Of a stretch of DNA of 64,000 bases, positions 25,519-34,635 are shown piece after piece (position 1 is the stretch's first letter; each line of letters opens with the position of its first letter). The stretch is taken from positions 124,001 to 188,000 of the forward strand of contig NZ_SWFP01000002.1 in the NCBI RefSeq assembly GCF_005869225.1, read 5' to 3'. Both the position numbers and the translations under genes were made by a program. Below the pieces are notes generated by a model. That model saw only the letters and a program-made list of their open reading frames with translations. It ran no database searches and was not told the origin of the DNA. This stretch comes from Dyadobacter bucti (GTDB taxonomy: Bacteria > Bacteroidota > Bacteroidia > Cytophagales > Spirosomataceae).

Positions 25519-26889
25519 TTATAATGCTGCGGACGTCAAATGTGTGATGATATCATCTGCACTCAACTTATGCTGCTCCCCGGTTTTCATATTTTTTAAA
25601 GTTAACAAGCCCGATTGCATTTCGTCGGAACCGATCAAAATAACAAAAGGGATGTTTTTCCGGTCGGCATAATCCAGCTGTTTCTTCAATTTTACTGAAT
25701 CGGGATAAATTTCAGCGTTAATTTCCGCATTTCTCAGTTTCGGCAAAATGGACAATCCGTATTTGAAAGCGTCATTATCAAAATTGGAAATCATCACTTT
25801 GGTACTGGTCTTCTGACTTTCCGGAAAAAGGCCAAGCTCTTCCATCACATCATAAATACGGTCCACCCCAAGCGAAATCCCGACACCCGAAATACCAGGT
25901 ACACCAAAAGTACCGGTGAGATTATCATATCGCCCGCCGCCTGAAATACTTCCGATCTGCACATTATTTGCTTTAACCTCAAAGATAGCCCCGGTATAAT
26001 AGGAAAGCCCCCTCGCCAGGGTTACATCAAACTGGATTTTTGGATTTTCCAGCCCAAGAGTTTTTACCAACACCCAGACTTCCTCCAGCTCCTCGATTCC
26101 CTTCAACCCTATCTCCGAGCCGGAAAGTAAGCTTTTCAACTCGGCAAAAGGATCTCCCTCGCCGGATAGTGTAAAAATCGGATCGAGCAAAGTTATGCTG
26201 TCCGAAGAAAAACCTCGTTCCAGCAATTCTTCCACTACTTTATCCTTGCCGATTTTATCAAGCTTATCAATAGCCACGCAAAGCGGCCCTTCCATACCCT
26301 GCGCGCCGATCACATCAGCTATACCGGTCAGGATTTTCCGGTTATTGATTTTTACCGTAAAATCGGTGATTCCCAAAGCTGGTAAAATGTCATGCAGAAG
26401 CGTCACAATTTCTGCCTCGCAAAGCAGCGAATCCGTTCCTACTACATCGGCATCACACTGATAAAATTCTCTGTAACGCCCTTTCTGCGGACGGTCTGCC
26501 CTCCACACAGGCTGGATCTGGTAGCGTTTGAAAGGCATTACCAATGTTCCGCGGTTCATGACAACATAGCGTGCAAACGGAACTGTGAGATCGTAACGGA
26601 GGCCTTTTTCCGATATTTTGCTGGTCAGTGGCTTGTAACCTTCCTTCCAGTCGTCCTCGGTAAGCTTTCCGCTGAAGTCCCCGGAATTTAAAAGTTTGAA
26701 CAAAAGCTGGTCACCTTCTTCTCCATATTTACCCATTAAAACCGAAAGGTTCTCAAAGGACGGAGTTTCCAGAGGAAGAAAGCCATAGCGTTGGAAAGAG
26801 CGCCGGATTGTATCAAAGATGAAGGTACGCTTTGCCATTTGTTCGGGGCCGAAATCTCGGGTCCCGCGGGCAAGGGATGGTTTACTCAT
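25519..26889 (-). CDS. hisS: histidyl-tRNA synthetase
   Basis: A 456-residue class II aminoacyl-tRNA synthetase. Motif 1 region ARGTRDFGPEQMAKR, motif 2 QPVWRADRPQKGRYREFYQC, the histidine-specific LARGLSYYTGAIFEV, and motif 3 GISLGVDRIYDVMEELG with its Arg are all present, with an anticodon-binding domain at the end (KVMISNFDND to ILIGSDEMQSG). The full motif set argues for a charging enzyme rather than the HisZ regulatory paralogue. It is the first gene of the his cluster, preceded by a 10-bp perfect hairpin in the upstream gap. Confidence 0.95.
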   Translation of the reverse strand: MSKPSLARGTRDFGPEQMAKRTFIFDTIRRSFQRYGFLPLETPSFENLSVLMGKYGEEGDQLLFKLLNSGDFSGKLTEDDWKEGYKPLTSKISEKGLRYDLTVPFARYVVMNRGTLVMPFKRYQIQPVWRADRPQKGRYREFYQCDADVVGTDSLLCEAEIVTLLHDILPALGITDFTVKINNRKILTGIADVIGAQGMEGPLCVAIDKLDKIGKDKVVEELLERGFSSDSITLLDPIFTLSGEGDPFAELKSLLSGSEIGLKGIEELEEVWVLVKTLGLENPKIQFDVTLARGLSYYTGAIFEVKANNVQIGSISGGGRYDNLTGTFGVPGISGVGISLGVDRIYDVMEELGLFPESQKTSTKVMISNFDNDAFKYGLSILPKLRNAEINAEIYPDSVKLKKQLDYADRKNIPFVILIGSDEMQSGLLTLKNMKTGEQHKLSADDIITHLTSAAL

Positions 26890-26937
26890 TATTATAATTC
26901 TGTCAAATATGCACTGTCCGACCTTTGCTAAACTTTC

Positions 26938-26970
26938 GCTACCTGCAGGCTATCACATGCTGCAGGTAGC
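26938..26970. promoter_or_regulatory. perfect 10-bp inverted repeat upstream of hisS
   Basis: GCTACCTGCA at 26938-26947 and TGCAGGTAGC at 26961-26970 with a 13-base loop, 49 bp before the hisS start. It lies in the divergent gap 26890-27123 and would be in the leader of the his transcript. It lacks a T-run, so a leader hairpin or operator is more likely than a terminator. No leader peptide rich in His codons was seen. Confidence 0.5.
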
Positions 26971-27087
26971 AATTAAATTAATGTCAGAATTGTAAAAAGT
27001 CAGCCACGAATGCCAACTAAACCGTAAAGTTAGGGCAGGTTATGCAATATTTGTGACTATTGTCTGCATTATTTACGCGAAAATCAT

Positions 27088-27095
27088 TAATTTTG
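27088..27095 (+). promoter_or_regulatory. Bacteroidota-type promoter for the 50-codon gene
   Basis: TAATTTTG matches the TAnnTTTG -7 consensus exactly; TTG at 27060-27062 is a possible -33 element. Predicted transcription start is about 20 bases before the ATG at 27124. Confidence 0.65.
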
Positions 27096-27123
27096 CGGCT
27101 CTTTAACAAAACAATATTTTACA

Positions 27124-27276
27124 ATGGGAGTTACGGAATTAAAACGTAAAGGTCGTAGAAACAAGGCGGTAGCTAATAATCGTACAGCGAAAATCAAAGA
27201 TCTTCTACGCAAGCCAGAGGTGCGCAATGTAGATGTTGAGGCAATTAAGGCTCAGTTTGAAGCTAATAAAAAATAA
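27124..27276 (+). CDS. 50-residue basic protein
   Basis: An ATG-to-TAA frame of 50 codons: it begins MGVTELKRKGRRNKAVANNR and ends VEAIKAQFEANKK. Eleven or more Lys/Arg residues in the first 30 positions and an amphipathic helix-like tail suggest a nucleic-acid- or ribosome-associated small protein. Support for being real: an exact -7 promoter box 29 bp upstream, A-rich start context, an intrinsic terminator just after, and protein-like composition. Function is unknown. Confidence 0.75.
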   Translation: MGVTELKRKGRRNKAVANNRTAKIKDLLRKPEVRNVDVEAIKAQFEANKK

Positions 27277-27303
27277 GTAGCCTCTACGAAGTGTTATTCA
27301 ACT

Positions 27304-27344
27304 AGTCCCTGTCAATCTGTTTTGGTAGGGCTTTTTGTTTTTTT
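27304..27344 (+). terminator. terminator of the 50-codon gene
   Basis: AGTCCCT near 27304-27310 pairs with AGGGCT near 27327-27332 (one bulged T), followed by a long T-rich run to about 27344. It overlaps the 3' end of the convergent minus-strand gene at 27312. Confidence 0.55.
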
Positions 27345-27686
27345 ATCGGACTTCGTTTTCCGGTTTGACTTTGTATTTACTTTCCGTACAATCTGACGCA
27401 TACTGCGACGTGTTTCCCGCCGGACATTCAACAGGATCCGAAAACGCAGCGCTTCGCCAAACAATATAAGCCCGGTATTGATCAGCACGAGACTGTACAA
27501 TCCCAAAACCACCCAGACCTGCGTGGGCACGCCCGTCCGGCGCTGGTGAGCGGCCTCGCTGAGTACAGTAAGGCCAAAACTGAACATCAACAAGCCACAT
27601 GGAGCAAGAATCATCCATTTGGTACGGGTTGACATTCGTTTGATCAGCTTTCTGCCAGGTGGTTTCGGGTCTATAGATGGGATCAT
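27312..27686 (-). CDS. small two-helix membrane protein of unknown function
   Basis: A 124-residue protein with two membrane helices (about residues 25-43, MILAPCGLLMFSFGLTVLSE; and 57-78, VWVVLGLYSLVLINTGLILF). The loop between them is short, and the tail from about 85 is strongly basic and low-complexity (KVNTKSNRKTKSDKKTKSPT), presumably cytoplasmic. An inner ATG (residue 18, MSTRTKWMI) is a possible alternative start. I do not recognise the family. Its start faces the methyltransferase gene across 58 bp, a divergent promoter region. Confidence 0.65.
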   Translation of the reverse strand: MIPSIDPKPPGRKLIKRMSTRTKWMILAPCGLLMFSFGLTVLSEAAHQRRTGVPTQVWVVLGLYSLVLINTGLILFGEALRFRILLNVRRETRRSMRQIVRKVNTKSNRKTKSDKKTKSPTKTD

Positions 27687-27744
27687 GATTGTTTTTTCAC
27701 TATTATATGATCCTAAAATTATTAATTTTTAATTAATTGGTTTA

Positions 27745-28518
27745 ATGAAGGCCATTATAAGTTTAGTTTTAAGATATATCCCCCGCCCCTATCTACAGCT
27801 TGTCGGCCACTGGGTTGCCCGATTTTTAAGCATTTTTTATATCGGGAATCAGGTAGAATGTCCTGTATGCAGCAGCCGGTACCGGAAGTTCCTGCCATAC
27901 GGACGAAATACTTCCAGTCGTGAAAACGCCCTCTGCCCTCATTGCCTATCTCTGGAAAGGCATCGTCTGATGGGTTTATATCTCAAAAGAAAAACCAACT
28001 TCTTCACAGCCGATCTCAAAGTCCTGCACGTTGCTCCGGAATACTGTTTCATCGATCGCTTCGAGCACATGAAAAACATCGACTATATCACCGCTGACAT
28101 CGAATCGCCCCTGGCTAAGGTAAAAATGGATATTCACGAAATCCCTTTTGCTGAAAACACTTTCGATGTTGCCTTCTGCAACCACGTTATGGAACATGTG
28201 GACGATTACATACTGGCTATGAGCGAGTTGCACAGAGTTTTAAAACCAGGTGGCTGGGCATTGATCCAATCCCCACAGGACATGAAATACGAAACAACTT
28301 ATGAGGATCCAACAATTACTGATCCGAAAGAGAGGGAAAAACACTTTTTACAAAATGATCATTTGCGGCTCTTTGGAAGAAATTATGGCCGTGAACTGGA
28401 AAAAGGGGGATTTACTGTGACAGAAGACAGGTTTGTGATGGACCAGCTTTCGAAAGAAGAAGTGAAGCGTTACGCACTGCCATCAGAGGAAATCGTCTAT
28501 TTCTGTCAGAAGATCTAG
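27745..28518 (+). CDS. class I SAM-dependent methyltransferase with zinc-ribbon-like Cys pairs
   Basis: A 257-residue protein. Near the N-terminus two Cys pairs, CPVC and CPHC (about residues 39-42 and 66-69), suggest a small zinc site. The methyltransferase core is of the type 11 family: KVLHVAPEYCFIDRFEHM, YITADIESPLAKVKMDIHEI, PFAENTFDVAFCNHVMEHVD and LHRVLKPGGWALIQSP. The substrate is unknown. It is convergent with the glycosyltransferase gene, the two stops 14 bp apart. Confidence 0.85.
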   Translation: MKAIISLVLRYIPRPYLQLVGHWVARFLSIFYIGNQVECPVCSSRYRKFLPYGRNTSSRENALCPHCLSLERHRLMGLYLKRKTNFFTADLKVLHVAPEYCFIDRFEHMKNIDYITADIESPLAKVKMDIHEIPFAENTFDVAFCNHVMEHVDDYILAMSELHRVLKPGGWALIQSPQDMKYETTYEDPTITDPKEREKHFLQNDHLRLFGRNYGRELEKGGFTVTEDRFVMDQLSKEEVKRYALPSEEIVYFCQKI

Positions 28519-28532
28519 AAACACACAATTCG

Positions 28533-29543
28533 TCAAGAAGGATATTCAATGGTCGCGCCGGTCTCCCGGTGCGATTTTTTTTCCCATATCCTTTTCCATC
28601 CCTCCTGTAAAAATCCGGTTCCGTAGCCGAAAAGCTGTACAAATGCAGCTGCAACACTAAGAAAAGCAACTTCAACGTTTTTGGTTTTACCCAAAGCATC
28701 TACGAAAAGAAGCGAAACATAGATCCCCAGCCCGATCAACCCGAGATAAAAAAAAGGCTCATAAACCAGCAGCCAGAGCGGTATACTGCAAACACCGAGC
28801 GTGAAAAGCAGCGGAAATGTATGGACCAGTTTCAATTCATCGGGATAAAACCGTCCGATATTGATACGTGCCCGGCCAAAGAATTTCAGCTGCTTAAAAA
28901 ACGGGACAAAACCGGTCCTTCTTTTATGATAAATAAATGCCTCCGGAATCAAAGCTGACCGAAAACCCAAGCGGATCGCGGCGATACTGAACAAAATGTC
29001 TTCCCCCATCCTACTGGTAAGAAAACCGCCGGTCTGCTCCCAAACCTTGCGGGAAAGGCCCATGTTAAAACTTCTGGGATGAAACGTCCCTCCCATATTG
29101 TTCTTTTTCCCCCTTATCCCGCCAGTCGTGAACAATGACGTCATGGAATAGCTGATCGCTTTCTGAATCGGCGAAAACGACGGGTGATCCGTATCAGGAC
29201 CTCCGTAGAGATCGACATAATCGGTGTCCAGCTTTTTATCGACGATGGCCAGATAATCAGGCTCGATCAGCGCATCCGAATCGAGAAGAATAAAATAATC
29301 GCCGGAAGCCCTTTCAAAACCATAGTTTCTGGCAAAACCCTGACCACCGTTTTCCTTATAAAAGTATTTGATGTCAAGCCTACTGCTGTAACCCGCCACA
29401 ACAACATCCGCCTTTACTCTTGAACCGTCTTCCACAATAATTACCTCAAAATTCCTCACAGTCTGCCTGGACAGGCATTCAAGCAACTCCTGCAACTCGT
29501 CGGGACGGTTGTAAACGGGGATGATTATAGAATACTTGCGCAT
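28533..29543 (-). CDS. family 2 glycosyltransferase
   Basis: A 336-residue membrane-associated glycosyltransferase. The GT-A fold starts at MRKYSIIIPVYNRPDELQEL, with EVIIVEDGS, the GGQGFARNYGFERASGDYFI segment, and the metal-binding LLDSDALIE (DxD-like). The C-terminal part has membrane helices (about 242-300, FPLLFTLGVCSIPLWLLVYE onwards). The nucleotide-sugar and acceptor cannot be inferred. It lies 34 bp after hemL on the same strand and may be its operon partner. Confidence 0.88.
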   Translation of the reverse strand: MRKYSIIIPVYNRPDELQELLECLSRQTVRNFEVIIVEDGSRVKADVVVAGYSSRLDIKYFYKENGGQGFARNYGFERASGDYFILLDSDALIEPDYLAIVDKKLDTDYVDLYGGPDTDHPSFSPIQKAISYSMTSLFTTGGIRGKKNNMGGTFHPRSFNMGLSRKVWEQTGGFLTSRMGEDILFSIAAIRLGFRSALIPEAFIYHKRRTGFVPFFKQLKFFGRARINIGRFYPDELKLVHTFPLLFTLGVCSIPLWLLVYEPFFYLGLIGLGIYVSLLFVDALGKTKNVEVAFLSVAAAFVQLFGYGTGFLQEGWKRIWEKKSHRETGATIEYPS

Positions 29544-29577
29544 CGGTGCGTGAACACTTGAATAGTGAATAATGAGA

Positions 29578-30876
29578 TCAGCCTAAGTTCAGAATTTCTT
29601 TCAATGATTCTTCGTTGGCCTCGATAATACGGTTCAGATGATTGTCCCCCAGCGCGGTGGATAAAAACATACTTTCGAACTGCGAGGGGCCCATGTAAAT
29701 TCCCCTGTTCAGCATGGCGTGAAAGTACTTTCCAAACAAAACCAGATCGGAAGATTTGGCCGAAGGAAAATCCGTTACAGCCTGATTTGTAAAGAAAAGC
29801 GTATACATCGAACCGATATGGTTCAGAGTATAATCCAGTCCAAGTTTCTGCATTGAAGCTGAAAAACCGTTCACCAGCTTTGCTGCCGAGGTTTCAAGCT
29901 GGGTATATACTTCCGGGTGGTCATTGAGGTAGTTCAGCATAGTTAGTCCGGCAGCCATCGCAATAGGGTTACCTGACAACGTTCCGGCTTGATATACAGG
30001 TCCCACCGGGGAAACCCAGTTCATGATTTCAGACCGGCCGCCGTAGGCTCCTACGGGCATCCCACCACCTATTATTTTTCCTAACGTTGTTAGATCAGGC
30101 TTAATGCCAAATCTTTCCTGTGCTCCGCCTTTCGCGAGCCGGAAACCGGTCATTACTTCATCAAAAATCAGAACGATACCTTCCTCGTCACAAATCTTCC
30201 GCAAACCCATTAAAAAACCTTCCTGAGGCAGCACACATCCCATATTACCCACAACAGGTTCCAGGATCAGGGCTGCAATATGGCTTTTGTTTGCATCTAC
30301 CAATCGCTGAACAGCGTCCAGATCGTTATATGGAGCAGTAAGCGTATCGTTCGCTACACCTTTGGTAACACCTGGGCTGTCCGGCGTACCAAAAGTAACG
30401 GCCCCGCTGCCGGCGGCTATCAGAAAGCTATCGCCATGCCCGTGGTAGCAACCTTCAAACTTGATAATTTTGTCCCTTCCCGTAAACCCTCTGGCTACTC
30501 TGATAGCCGACATCGTAGCTTCCGTACCTGAATTTACCATTCGCACTTTTTCAATGGAAGGCATCATTCCCACAATCAGCTCGGCGATCTCAACTTCTCT
30601 GCGCGTCGGCGCACCAAAAGAAAATGAATGCTGGATTGCATCTGACACAGCCTTGTGGATCAATTCATTTCCATGCCCTAAAATCATCGGCCCCCAGGAA
30701 TTGATCAGTTCAATGTATTCATTATCGTCCTCATCATATACGTAAGGACCTTTGGCCGATTTGATAAAAACAGGAGAACCACCCACCGCACGAAAAGCAC
30801 GCACCGGTGAATTTACACCACCCGGTATATATTGCTGGGCTTTTTCAAAAAGACTGTTACTTGTTGAGATATTCAT
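29578..30876 (-). CDS. hemL: glutamate-1-semialdehyde 2,1-aminomutase
   Basis: A 432-residue PLP enzyme forming 5-aminolevulinate in the C5 route to haem. Motifs: PGGVNSPVRAFRAVGGSPVF, SWGPMILGHGN, NSGTEATMSAIRVARGFTGR, KFEGCYHGHGDSFL, VVGNMGCVLP, IFDEVMTGFRLAKGGAQ and the PLP-lysine box TTLGKIIGGGMPVGAYGG. Complete and of normal length. It starts 16 bp after the upstream periplasmic-binding-protein gene stop, implying co-transcription. Confidence 0.96.
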   Translation of the reverse strand: MNISTSNSLFEKAQQYIPGGVNSPVRAFRAVGGSPVFIKSAKGPYVYDEDDNEYIELINSWGPMILGHGNELIHKAVSDAIQHSFSFGAPTRREVEIAELIVGMMPSIEKVRMVNSGTEATMSAIRVARGFTGRDKIIKFEGCYHGHGDSFLIAAGSGAVTFGTPDSPGVTKGVANDTLTAPYNDLDAVQRLVDANKSHIAALILEPVVGNMGCVLPQEGFLMGLRKICDEEGIVLIFDEVMTGFRLAKGGAQERFGIKPDLTTLGKIIGGGMPVGAYGGRSEIMNWVSPVGPVYQAGTLSGNPIAMAAGLTMLNYLNDHPEVYTQLETSAAKLVNGFSASMQKLGLDYTLNHIGSMYTLFFTNQAVTDFPSAKSSDLVLFGKYFHAMLNRGIYMGPSQFESMFLSTALGDNHLNRIIEANEESLKEILNLG

Positions 30877-30892
30877 TCGTTAATTAAATTTT

Positions 30893-32608
30893 TTACCTGT
30901 CGATTGGCAGCCATTTGGAACCGTTATATTTCAAAACAGGCGTGATCTGGTTTTCATTTGATTTTGTATAATCAAAGCCGGACAACAGATATTCGTCGTC
31001 GCCATACTTTTTGGACTGTAATCCTGTGCTGAATTTGTCCTTGTATTTGGCCATCATTCTGCCGAAAAACAATAGTTGGTCAAATCCCTGATAAGAATAT
31101 ACGGAAGGAAATGAACTGGTTTTATTCCAGTACGATTTCTGAAACTGACGAATGCTTTCCTTTTCACGGTCCACGTAATCAGTCTCTATCAGAAACAAGC
31201 GTGATCCGTATTTGGTTAACCGTGATTGCTGCAAATTGAAACTTGTAGCAGTAGCCAGGACTGGTACCGTGATGAGTTTACGACCGTTCAAAACCTCGAT
31301 CAGAGACGCCCCTGAGCCGCCGTCGGAGGAAAACAAAGCAACATGACCCGGCTTGGCAACTTCGAAGCTGGGAAGCTTACTTTCAAGCCATTCGCGCTCA
31401 CCCTGTATTTTCGTTAATTCCATAACCTTGCCGCCTCTGCTTTTCCATTCATCAGCATAAGAGAATGCCATCGTCGAGTCTTTTGCTGTGTTACCATAAT
31501 ATATCACAGCCGACAATCCTGCTGACCGGCCTTTCATCCACTCAGCGGCTTTTTGCATCTGAAAAGATATGGAAGGGTGGCCAAGATATATGTCCGGGCC
31601 CGATTTAAGTAAATTTCCATCTGTAGAAAGCGGATTAAGCATGATTACGCCCGCATCAGCAGCAAACTGCGCAGTGACGTCAAACGTGCCGGAATACAGT
31701 GGCCCGATCACCATATCCGATGATTGGAAGTTCTTGTTATTTACGATTGCTTTCATTGAGCCAGCATCATTGCTGACATCATAAGCCCATAAATTGACCG
31801 TAATGCCTTCCTCACGCAACTGCTCCTGCGCCAATGTCAGCCCCAGGTAATAGTCATATGCAAACTGATTGGACCGGCGTTTTGAAGTACTGAATTCATC
31901 CAACCTGAAAGGCAAAAGTACCGACACATCAAAATAGCCTTTTGTCCATTTGCTCTCAGTTTTGGGTACACTGCGCTTTGGGGCCTCTTCACTCACCGCG
32001 GCTTTTTCCTTTCTTGTAATCTTGTATTGTTTTTCCAGCTGTTCCGCAATCTGCATGTCCGTCTGGGTGGAAGAAGGGGAATTTTCAATATAGTTGATCA
32101 AAATCAGCGCTATATCCCTGTCAGACGAATACTGCTTCTGAAGCTCTTTCAATTTAGCGAGATCGTTCAGGCTGCTCAGGTGATGTTGTTTCAGGGCCTG
32201 GACATCTTTGGCAAACGATGAATCCCTGATGCGCCCAAGGTAATCCATGCCTTCCCTGATCTGGCCGTTTTCAAAAGCAATTGCTCCCAACAAATAATGC
32301 ACGTCGGCGATCTTGTTCCAGCCAGGGACCCTGCTCTGCAATTGCAGAAGCATCTGTTTGCTTTCCTTAAATCTTTTGAGCTGATATGCAGATAACGCGT
32401 AATAGTAATGCGCATAAGCCGAGTACGGCGAAGTAGCATTCACGCTGGTGAGAGGCGAAAGCTTCTCCATTGCCGCGGCGTATTTACCTTGCTTATAATC
32501 GTTGAGTGCCGATTTATACCTGTCCGCAGCCTGCACATTGTTTTGCCCGTAAGATAAGTTCGCGGAACATGTGTACACTGTAAACATCAACAAAAAAATA
32601 ACTCTCAT
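30893..32608 (-). CDS. TPR plus periplasmic-binding-protein-like protein
   Basis: A 571-residue exported protein with a signal peptide (MRVIFLLMFTVYTCSANLSY, cleavage near SYGQ). Residues about 28-200 contain TPR-like helical pairs (DRYKSALNDYKQGKYAAAME; AHYYYALSAYQLKRFKESKQ). From about 225 on it resembles a type I periplasmic-binding-protein fold (FDVSVLLPFRLDEF; DMVIGPLYSGTFDVTAQFAA; GVIMLNPLSTDGNLL). The combination recalls LpoA-type activators of peptidoglycan synthases and solute-binding proteins; which applies cannot be decided here. It lies between yidC and hemL. Confidence 0.8.
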   Translation of the reverse strand: MRVIFLLMFTVYTCSANLSYGQNNVQAADRYKSALNDYKQGKYAAAMEKLSPLTSVNATSPYSAYAHYYYALSAYQLKRFKESKQMLLQLQSRVPGWNKIADVHYLLGAIAFENGQIREGMDYLGRIRDSSFAKDVQALKQHHLSSLNDLAKLKELQKQYSSDRDIALILINYIENSPSSTQTDMQIAEQLEKQYKITRKEKAAVSEEAPKRSVPKTESKWTKGYFDVSVLLPFRLDEFSTSKRRSNQFAYDYYLGLTLAQEQLREEGITVNLWAYDVSNDAGSMKAIVNNKNFQSSDMVIGPLYSGTFDVTAQFAADAGVIMLNPLSTDGNLLKSGPDIYLGHPSISFQMQKAAEWMKGRSAGLSAVIYYGNTAKDSTMAFSYADEWKSRGGKVMELTKIQGEREWLESKLPSFEVAKPGHVALFSSDGGSGASLIEVLNGRKLITVPVLATATSFNLQQSRLTKYGSRLFLIETDYVDREKESIRQFQKSYWNKTSSFPSVYSYQGFDQLLFFGRMMAKYKDKFSTGLQSKKYGDDEYLLSGFDYTKSNENQITPVLKYNGSKWLPIDR

Positions 32609-32729
32609 CAGTATCCGGGGTCAAAATTGCACTTGATGGGACAAATTACTAAAACAGTTCAAAGAGAAAAAAACGGGCAATATTCCCTTTTGGAAACATT
32701 GCCCTTTATATTACGCTGCAATAAAACTA

Positions 32730-34553
32730 TTATTTCTTTTTAGACCGTTTCTCTAGTTCAGCCTGCTTCTTTTTTGCTTCCTCAGCTGCCTGAAGTGACT
32801 TTTCAAGATATTTCTGAAATTTGGTCTGCTTCTTTTCGCCGTTTGCATTTTTCTTCCGGTTCTCTTCCAGGATGTTCCTGATCTTATCTTCGTTTACAAA
32901 CCTTTTGATCAGCAACTGTTGCGCAATGGTTACAACGTTGGAAACAAAGTAATAAAACGTAAGACCCGCGGGGAATGAATTCAGAACGAACATGAACATC
33001 AACGGCATAATGTAACCAAGCACCTTCATGTTAACCGGGCCGGGCTGCGTTGGCGTGATCTGATTATTATAGTAGGCGTATCCAATGCTGGAAGCGGTCA
33101 TTAAAACCGTAAACAAACTGATGTGGTTTCCTACGCCGAAAGGAACTGTAAACGGCAGCTTAATAAACGAATCGTATGTTGACAAGTCACTTGCCCAAAG
33201 GAATGACTGCTGCCGCAGTTCAATCAAATTTGGAAAAAGGAAAAAGAGCGAAAACAGGATCGGCATCGTGGCGAGAACGGGCACACACCCGCTCAACGGG
33301 CTTACTCCCACTTGCTGATATAACTTCATCTGATCCTGCTGCTGCTTCGCCAGATCGTCAGGATTCTGAGCCCGGATCTGTTCCAGCTCGGGGGCCAGCA
33401 GCTTCATTTTCGCCATACTGATGTACGACTTATAAGTAAGCGGTGTCAGAAGGGTTTTAACAAACAACACCAGACAGATGATCAGCAGGCCATAGTTGGA
33501 AATGAATTTTTCCAGAAAATTGAAAAGCGGAACAAGGACAAACTTGTTGATCGGTTTCAGAAAAGCGTAGCCGAGATAAACGTTCTGGTCAAAATTCTCT
33601 GCTTTTACTTTATCAACTACGTGATATTCGTTAGGTCCAAGGTAGAACTGATAATTGGCATCACCTTTCTGAATAGCTGACATAGGTATACCCGCCGAAA
33701 CCTTCATTGTTTTTACAATAACCGAATCACTCGGATTCACATCCGCCCTCATTTCAACATTGCTGAAGGGGTGTTTGTCGGCGATCAGGCCGGCTAGGAA
33801 GTATTTATGTTTGATCGTAAACCATTTTACGGGATCGGCGGTTTTTGCCTCCTCGTTTGAAGTGGGGCTCGTGGCAAGGCTCTGCAGATCGTCTGTGTAA
33901 TAATTGATCGTGACCACCTCACGGTTTTTGCTCATGTCATTTTCAAGCTGCAAGAGATCATTGCTCCAGTCAAACCTCACTGATTTGTCGCTAAGCCCGG
34001 CTCCGTTTGACTTGATACCATAGTCGATCACATAACCTGTTCCGCGAACTACATAAGTCTGCTCTATAGATTGGTTATTTTTCAGATCGATACGATAAGT
34101 GATCACTGCTGAATCTTTTTCTGCAAGCGTCTGATCTGTGGCGTCTGTTGAAAAAAACTGGTCTGTTAGCCTAACATCCCCTGTTTGAGTCGGAAAATCG
34201 ATCCTGAATTGGTTGTGGTTCTCAGCGATCAGATATAGTGGCTTTTGATCATAGGTTTTGTAATTTTTCAACAAAACCTCTTTCATCACCCCACCCTTGT
34301 TTGAAAATACCACACGGGCGTCTTTAGTCTCGATAACCAGATCCTTCGCTACCGCAGCGACGGCGGCAGTATCATTTGTTATGGGGGTTAATTGGGTCGA
34401 ATCCGGAGCAATTGAAGAGGGTACAGAAGCTGTTGAGGCATCTTTTTTCACTTGGGCCACAGGCGTCGGTTCCACAGGTTTCGGAACAAGTAACTGGTAG
34501 CCTATCAGCATTAGCATGATGAGTACTAAGCCGATTATAAAATTTTTATCCAT
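32730..34553 (-). CDS. yidC: membrane protein insertase YidC
   Basis: A 607-residue Oxa1/YidC insertase. N-terminal helix (MDKNFIIGLVLIMLMLIGYQ), linker, a large periplasmic beta domain (about 75-340), then the membrane core starting near 362 (YGLLIICLVLFVKTLLTPLT), the MAKMKLLAPELEQIRAQNPD hairpin, PLSGCVPVLATMPILFSLFF and further helices. The tail (about 555-607) is strongly Lys-rich and should contact the ribosome. It follows pyrG, the usual order in Bacteroidota, with its own promoter-like box at 34599. Confidence 0.96.
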   Translation of the reverse strand: MDKNFIIGLVLIMLMLIGYQLLVPKPVEPTPVAQVKKDASTASVPSSIAPDSTQLTPITNDTAAVAAVAKDLVIETKDARVVFSNKGGVMKEVLLKNYKTYDQKPLYLIAENHNQFRIDFPTQTGDVRLTDQFFSTDATDQTLAEKDSAVITYRIDLKNNQSIEQTYVVRGTGYVIDYGIKSNGAGLSDKSVRFDWSNDLLQLENDMSKNREVVTINYYTDDLQSLATSPTSNEEAKTADPVKWFTIKHKYFLAGLIADKHPFSNVEMRADVNPSDSVIVKTMKVSAGIPMSAIQKGDANYQFYLGPNEYHVVDKVKAENFDQNVYLGYAFLKPINKFVLVPLFNFLEKFISNYGLLIICLVLFVKTLLTPLTYKSYISMAKMKLLAPELEQIRAQNPDDLAKQQQDQMKLYQQVGVSPLSGCVPVLATMPILFSLFFLFPNLIELRQQSFLWASDLSTYDSFIKLPFTVPFGVGNHISLFTVLMTASSIGYAYYNNQITPTQPGPVNMKVLGYIMPLMFMFVLNSFPAGLTFYYFVSNVVTIAQQLLIKRFVNEDKIRNILEENRKKNANGEKKQTKFQKYLEKSLQAAEEAKKKQAELEKRSKKK

Positions 34554-34598
34554 TATTTACTTAAAATTATTGAAATAGTATACCCTTAGACGGGAGCG

Positions 34599-34606
34599 CA
34601 AAGGTA
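34599..34606 (-). promoter_or_regulatory. -7 promoter box for yidC
   Basis: The minus strand reads TACCTTTG, an exact TAnnTTTG match, 46 bp before the yidC start. The same octamer precedes pyrG at 36334-36341. Confidence 0.6.
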
Positions 34607-34635
34607 GCAAGATTTTCGTTATTGCCTTTTTTAAC

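Noticed and set aside
25519..26889. HisZ regulatory subunit instead of HisS
   Set aside because: All class II synthetase motifs and the anticodon domain are present, and the long-form HisG does not need HisZ.
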